In this document: in pieces, positions 7,475-11,064 of the stretch | Numbering within the stretch: the stretch's first letter is position 1 | Layout of the letters: each line of letters begins with the position of its first letter | DNA from: Asterionellopsis glacialis | Lineage: Eukaryota > Bacillariophyta > Plagiogrammaphyceae > Rhaphoneidales > Asterionellopsidaceae | Length of the DNA stretch: 11,064 nt | Direction of reading: 5' to 3' | Assembly (NCBI GenBank): GCA_014885115.2 | Contig: WKLE02003300.1 | Coordinates: 6,993-18,056, forward strand | Notes under the pieces: generated by a model | What the model was told of the DNA's origin: nothing | The model's database searches: none | What the model saw: the letters and a program-made list of their open reading frames with translations, nothing else | Translations under genes and position numbers: made by a program

Positions 7475-7816
7475 ATGCGTTCTCTTCTTCTTTTATCTCT
7501 TGCTGTAGCCGCACCTGTTGCTACAGAGAGTTTATCTTTTGGTATCCCTCGAATCAACCGTTTAGGAAATACTAATTCGGCAGTACCACAAGTGAGTACA
7601 CAAGAGTCATTGGCAAGTCGAACAAGTATTCCAGTTTATACGCATACGAAAAGAATGCCAGGCACTGAATACAAATTTAGTGATCATGAAAAGATGTCAT
7701 CATCATCTGACGTCGATGTTGAAGAATTTGGACATGATGAATCTATTATATCGTACAAGAGCGACATGGTAGACCTTGTTTATGAGATGAGTTTACGTCG
7801 TGCTGGTCTTGAATAG
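7475..7816 (+). CDS. Paralogue B: predicted secreted/plastid-targeted small protein with one C-terminal DMVDLVYEMSLRRAG motif
   Basis: 113 residues, ATG to TAG. Residues 1-20 form a signal peptide (MRSLLLLSLAVAAPVATESL), then SFGIPRINRLGNTN, which lines up with LSFGVPRR of paralogue A. The region after the Phe is basic and Ser/Thr/Asn-containing, as in a plastid transit peptide. The middle is polar with a run of Ser and acidic residues (about 75-90). The protein ends with SYKSDMVDLVYEMSLRRAGL plus E, so the motif is the extreme C-terminus. Paralogue A has two copies of this motif, the second also near its end. Similarity is confined to the leader and the motif, suggesting these are the functional parts. 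The family is not recognised; possible roles include a short helical binding motif for a plastid partner, but nothing in the sequence proves this. Confidence 0.85.
   Translation: MRSLLLLSLAVAAPVATESLSFGIPRINRLGNTNSAVPQVSTQESLASRTSIPVYTHTKRMPGTEYKFSDHEKMSSSSDVDVEEFGHDESIISYKSDMVDLVYEMSLRRAGLE
7751..7813 (+). repeat. DMVDLVYEMSLRRAG motif of paralogue B
   Basis: Encodes residues 93-113, the C-terminal end of the protein. It is the third copy of the motif in the window; D-M-x-D-x-V-Y-x-x-S-L-x-R-A-G is invariant across all three. Confidence 0.85.
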
Positions 7817-8159
7817 AACTGGATTTGAAAACCAATGCGCTATGCAAAGACAAATATAGAGACTACTGTATACCATAGAATAGTAAGATTAGGACAATTG
7901 TAGATTTACAACAATTCTTAGAATAATGTACCAGAACATCGAGCAGCGTTTGTGGAGTGATGGCAAGAATAGTTACATTAGCAAATTCGAAGCTAAGATT
8001 ATCAAAGCCAACACAACCTTCAAAGGCTCTTCAATTCGCAAAATTATATCTTTCGATACATTGGGTATTATTTCATTTTAGCTAAAAACTGCGCTGGACG
8101 GTATATTTGACAAGGCCGTTTCGCAAGCGCCCTCCATTTCAGGGATACCGTAATCTTGA
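7817..8159. other. Intergenic region between paralogue B and the broken membrane-protein gene
   Basis: About 340 bases. The left two thirds are AT-rich and presumably hold the 3' UTR of paralogue B. Around 8090-8160 the composition rises in G+C and short open stretches exist on both strands; the plus-strand stretch could be a further decayed part of the following gene, but I could not align it to anything. Confidence 0.4.
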
Positions 8160-9032
8160 AATCCTTTACAGTTTCGCCCTTTTCGCGCACTTCTGACTGT
8201 ACATTTTAAAGGTCAAGTAGCAACTGTAACCAACACACTCCCAGAATTTATATCGCAAACGACTGCACACGCTTTCCAAATACTGTCATTTATTCTTGTG
8301 TATTTTTGTACCTGCCCGAGTTTGTTCTCCGACTACTCGAGGAGACATCTTCAATTGGCTTACTACATTGTCAAAGTGGAGTTTGACATGCTTACCATTG
8401 CAGCTTTCCGAGTGTCAATTGTTGAACCGAATGTTACATTCTTTGCGGAAGGCTTTTATTCGAAAGACTCTATGTTTGTTCCTGAATGGGGTCTTCGTGC
8501 GAACATGATTGCCCAGTTGTTGTCTCAGGTTAGCTCTCATTTTATCATTCACTACCACTACCACTGCCTTATTGTGAAAGCAGCAACTCGAGAATCACCA
8601 AGTGCCAATGATGATGTTTCGGAAATCAGCGAACCTGAAATGGTGTTGATGATCACGATATTCAAAACATAGAAGAGTCAGACGAACAGGATGTTAGTCC
8701 CGAGAAGTTACGCAAGCATGCATTCCTAAGGCCACACCGTGGAGATGCTGACAAACTTAAAGTCCGACGAGGTGGTGGTTTGTTCACATTTAGTTGTGTT
8801 TCTAGTTAATTTATTGTTGCAGTTTTCTTTTTCGTTAGAAGTGCTTGGCATCATTGGTGTAGCGGTTGAGTCTGACCAAGGCTTTGATGAAGCTGTTACT
8901 TAGGGGCTACTGTGAACATTGAAGCTTGCGAGTGAAGCCTTTACCGTGTCCAACTTTTTCGAACTTTTCATCGCCCAGTCTACTGTGGACATTTGCAATG
9001 CTGAAAGTAAGGAACTGGGTTTTTTATATTGA
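8160..9032 (+). pseudogene. Broken multi-pass membrane protein gene, tentatively PqiA-like
   Basis: A coding-like stretch with no good start and several breaks. One frame is open from 8160 (after TGA 8157-8159) to 8672, including HFKGQVATVTNTLPEFISQ, a hydrophobic AFQILSFILVYFC, then DMLTIAAFRVSI and EWGLRANMIAQLLSQ. At about 8640-8650 the sense shifts frame: VDDHDIQNIEESDEQDVSPE and a basic RRGGG before a hydrophobic run, with TAA at 8807. A third shift near 8838 gives EVLGIIGVAVESDQGFDEAV, TAG at 8901, and a fourth near 8920 gives KLASEAFTVSNFFELFIAQS, ending by 9032. Alternating soluble G-x-A-x-E segments and transmembrane runs recall the PqiA-like proteins that are expanded in diatoms. 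Unrecognised introns could explain some breaks, but the gaps are too short for most. Family assignment is moderate to low; the broken state is more certain. Confidence 0.5.
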
Positions 9033-9108
9033 TCTTTAGTGGTATTTGGCCATACACAAAGCGACTTATCACGTTGGAGGTATGATTTTCAGCTTCCCTT
9101 TCGTTCTT

Positions 9109-10722
9109 CTATGTCAAATCCAGAGGAACTTCGCTGTCCCCATCTTCCACCGATGCCAATGCCTCTTTCGGACACCAAGGACTTGAAACTACTCCTGTTA
9201 AGTATGAGATTGTTGATGTACTTTCTGCGGCATATGGACAACGCCCGACTCCCCCGTGTACAGAGCCGTCCCAGGTAATTTGAACAGGATGTTTGACAAG
9301 AGCCGCGGGGTCATCCACTAACTGATTAATTTGAGAAAGCAAAATTGCAGCCATCAAGCTACTTGTAGTGTCTACGTCAAATGTCATTAGAGGCTCAAAA
9401 TATTGCTGTCCCTCTATCGCCGCTGCAATAGTCGAATAAGAAACCATACTTTCAGTTCTTGTAGCAGGGGCCATTGGCGCTGACACCAACCGTTGCTCAT
9501 TCCAATGAACCATACATCGCCATTGTTGCATTGTTTTAGCAAGCGCATAATTTGGCCCCTGCATGCCTACCAAACCATTCAAAATGCAAAAGTCGGCGGC
9601 TTTGTTAGTCCATAGATTGGTTGGTTGTAACCAACGGGTAGCAGAGCATGTCTGCAGTATACGGTGCAACGTAGGACGATTTTCGTATCGCCGTTGGGCA
9701 TCCACCGCATACTCATCCGGAACAGCATATGCTGTGGCTGGTGATGACAAATAACTAAAGGACACATGTTGCTGTTGTCCAGCAAGCTGCTTAATGACAT
9801 ATTCCGATATTAAATCCATTGCTACACTAACTCTAACATGAGCCTCTCCATCGAGATACGCTAAATGGCAAATAACAATTTGTTTCCTGGTAGTCTCATG
9901 TTCTTTCACTGTTTGTGCGACCCATCTTGCAATTTGTGGCCCTTCTTTCAACATGTCAGCCCCACCTTTAGGCACTTGCAAAGTAGCACTTTCTGGACAA
10001 TTCCTTTCGAACCATGACTTTAACGTGTTTAGTTTCTTACCATCTCGAGCAACTGCTAAAACATGTGCACCGGGGATGGACAGTAAAGATTTTGCAGGAC
10101 CCATTGAAGACGTAGCCCCGAGTAATACAAAAATTTTGTCCTGTACCAAAGGTGATACATCCATCTTATCAACAACGGAAGATGCGTGTTTCGCCGCACT
10201 TTTTTCCATACATCCATAGTTTGCCCAAGTTTCGAGTTGGCGAGTAGCGGCTCTACCAGTCAGCCAAATGTTTTGCTGTTTATGGTCCTTCTGAGGCGAA
10301 GCCAGACGAAAGCGATAAGGTTTTGTCGTGCAGACAGATCCCCGAAGCGTTGTAGTATCAAGTAAACCCTGTGAAGAAATACTTGGGTGGTCATCCATGA
10401 AGGCTCGTTTCGCTGGAATGGTTTCGTTGCTATCATTATTTATCCGGAACTTAAATGAGGTTGACAATGCGTCAAGACCAGCATGTGCCATGGACGTTGC
10501 TTCAGACGACGAGACAGAAGCCATTATCCGAACGAATTCATGCACTATTTCGATGTAATCTGTTCTCCATTGTTTTGAGTTGGTTTTGTCAATGCAATTG
10601 ATCAATGTTTGTGCCGACAAGTTCGATTCGCCTAATGTGGAAAGAGCTGCTTTCCATACATCTTTCCCTGTGGGCGTAGTTGATGGCTTACCAGTTGCTT
10701 CATTTACAATTGGCCACTCCAT
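9109..10722 (-). CDS. SDR-like NAD(P)-binding Rossmann protein of unknown substrate
   Basis: 537 residues, ATG at 10722, single exon. The N-terminal ~190 residues are mostly helical-looking and unrecognised. A Rossmann unit begins at KIFVLLGATSSMGPAKSLL (196-214): a beta strand then a glycine-containing turn G202-A-T-S-S-M-G207. It continues with AHVLAVARDGKKL (219-231), where the Arg after the second strand suggests NADP(H). Later strands are QIVICHLAYLDG (281-292) and HVSFSYLSSPAT (319-330). FCILNGLVGMQGPNYALAK (378-396) contains Y392-x3-K396, the SDR catalytic pair, but the usual serine about 13 residues before the Tyr is not present (Cys379 or Asn382 lie there). The C-terminal QITWDGSVHGGVGRCPYAA (481-499) is distinctive and outside the SDR core. 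It is about twice the length of classical SDRs. Neighbours give no pathway clue, and no targeting peptide is evident, so it is probably cytosolic. A reductase or an SDR-fold non-enzyme are both possible. Confidence 0.72.
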   Translation of the reverse strand: MEWPIVNEATGKPSTTPTGKDVWKAALSTLGESNLSAQTLINCIDKTNSKQWRTDYIEIVHEFVRIMASVSSSEATSMAHAGLDALSTSFKFRINNDSNETIPAKRAFMDDHPSISSQGLLDTTTLRGSVCTTKPYRFRLASPQKDHKQQNIWLTGRAATRQLETWANYGCMEKSAAKHASSVVDKMDVSPLVQDKIFVLLGATSSMGPAKSLLSIPGAHVLAVARDGKKLNTLKSWFERNCPESATLQVPKGGADMLKEGPQIARWVAQTVKEHETTRKQIVICHLAYLDGEAHVRVSVAMDLISEYVIKQLAGQQQHVSFSYLSSPATAYAVPDEYAVDAQRRYENRPTLHRILQTCSATRWLQPTNLWTNKAADFCILNGLVGMQGPNYALAKTMQQWRCMVHWNEQRLVSAPMAPATRTESMVSYSTIAAAIEGQQYFEPLMTFDVDTTSSLMAAILLSQINQLVDDPAALVKHPVQITWDGSVHGGVGRCPYAAESTSTISYLTGVVSSPWCPKEALASVEDGDSEVPLDLT

Positions 10723-10780
10723 GGTTTACGGAGCTTGTTTATGGTCCTTGGGTTAACAGTAGACCTACCTAAAGACCTCT

Positions 10781-10792
10781 CTCTCTAGAGAG
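10781..10792. repeat. CTCTCTAGAGAG palindrome
   Basis: A perfect 12-bp palindrome about 60 bases before the SDR-like start codon. The same CTCTAGAG word occurs at 4238-4247, near 6401 and near 6946-6955. Confidence 0.8.
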
Positions 10793-10890
10793 TCTTCTAC
10801 TCCACTTTTTAACTTTACCTGGTAATAGAGGGAAAAACCCATCTCGTAGATGCTTTCTACACCTTGTCCACTACACACAGAGGCATGATG

Positions 10891-10904
10891 TACTAGTACT
10901 AGTA
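10891..10904. repeat. TACTAGTACTAGTA palindrome
   Basis: A perfect 14-bp palindrome made of overlapping ACTAGT units, about 170 bases upstream of the SDR-like gene. It continues into CCCAGTACAGTGCCAGGTAC, linking the CTAG and GGTAC repeat families. Confidence 0.85.
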
Positions 10905-10930
10905 CCCAGTACAGTGCCAGGTACTAGACC

Positions 10931-10948
10931 CTACCTGGTACCAGGTAG
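10931..10948. repeat. 18-bp perfect palindrome CTACCTGGTACCAGGTAG
   Basis: This is the longest uninterrupted palindrome seen in the window. Its centre CTGGTACCAG is identical to 33-42 and 6267-6276, and its arms CTACCTGGTA/TACCAGGTAG match the split inverted repeats at 4057-4086 and 5791-5816 closely. Confidence 0.9.
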
Positions 10949-11064
10949 AGAGGGTACAACATGTTGGCCGAAAATGAAACGTCAGTGTACCTTTCGGGTG
11001 AAATGAGATTCCACCTACTGGGCTCTACAGCAATGACCGTGTATGTAGAACTGCGTACGTTGGG

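Larger units (their letters stand above)
10723..11064. promoter_or_regulatory. Upstream region of the SDR-like gene, palindrome-rich
   Basis: About 340 bases with no gene. It should contain the promoter and 5' UTR of the minus-strand gene starting at 10722. It holds CTCTCTAGAGAG (10781-10792), TACTAGTACTAGTA (10891-10904) and CTACCTGGTACCAGGTAG (10931-10948), all perfect palindromes. The last ~80 bases are free of repeats and could begin another gene that runs off the window, but no frame is convincing. Confidence 0.45.

Noticed and set aside
8290..8390. An extra frameshift near 8381 joining GDIFNWLTTLSKWSL (other frame) to DMLTIAAF
   Set aside because: It is attractive because PqiA proteins have a WS-x-x-D element, but the single frame open from 8160 to 8672 explains this region without a break, so the extra lesion is not required.
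8852..8925. tRNA-like D-arm text (tggtgtagcggttgag)
   Set aside because: No T-loop consensus, no matching acceptor stem and no anticodon arm downstream; the segment reads better as part of the broken membrane-protein gene.
1..11064. CRISPR array, transposase, integrase or viral gene
   Set aside because: The repeats are palindromic and irregularly spaced, not regularly spaced direct repeats; no transposase, reverse transcriptase or integrase motif was seen in any frame.

Overview
The window looks like nuclear DNA from a unicellular eukaryotic alga, most likely a diatom or related stramenopile. The evidence is compact genes with few introns, one spliceosomal GT-AG intron in an Arf GTPase-activating protein, a type II Golgi-type glycosyltransferase, and two small proteins whose N-termini resemble the bipartite signal-plus-transit leaders (phenylalanine at the cleavage site) of algae with complex red plastids. 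The lineage call is an inference; no rRNA or plastid marker is present.

Layout from left to right. (1) 185-1423 (+) encodes a GT31-like glycosyltransferase whose metal-binding DxD position has lost all its aspartates. (2) Convergent to it, 1915-3786 (-) encodes an ArfGAP in two exons, with a complete zinc finger and arginine finger, ALPS-like segments and three copies of an unrecognised ~46-49 residue repeat. (3) About 1.1 kb of non-coding DNA follows, with palindromes. (4) 4898-5473 (-) and 7475-7816 (+) are divergent, distant paralogues. Each has a signal peptide ending in LSFG(V/I)PR, a low-complexity middle, and one or two copies of a helix-like motif, DM(L/V)D(L/I)VY(E/D)(M/I)SLxRAG. The 2 kb between them is rich in palindromes and CTAGRA-type repeats. 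(5) 8160-9032 (+) is a broken gene for a multi-pass membrane protein, tentatively PqiA-like. (6) 9109-10722 (-) encodes a 537-residue SDR-like Rossmann protein of unknown substrate. (7) The right edge is palindrome-rich upstream DNA.

No operon-like cooperation is expected. The glycosyltransferase and the ArfGAP both belong to the Golgi/secretory system but are convergent and probably independent. The most novel item is the paralogous pair of putative plastid proteins sharing a short repeated C-terminal motif. The most unusual non-coding signal is a dispersed family of perfect palindromes built on CTGGTACCAG, found mostly between genes.
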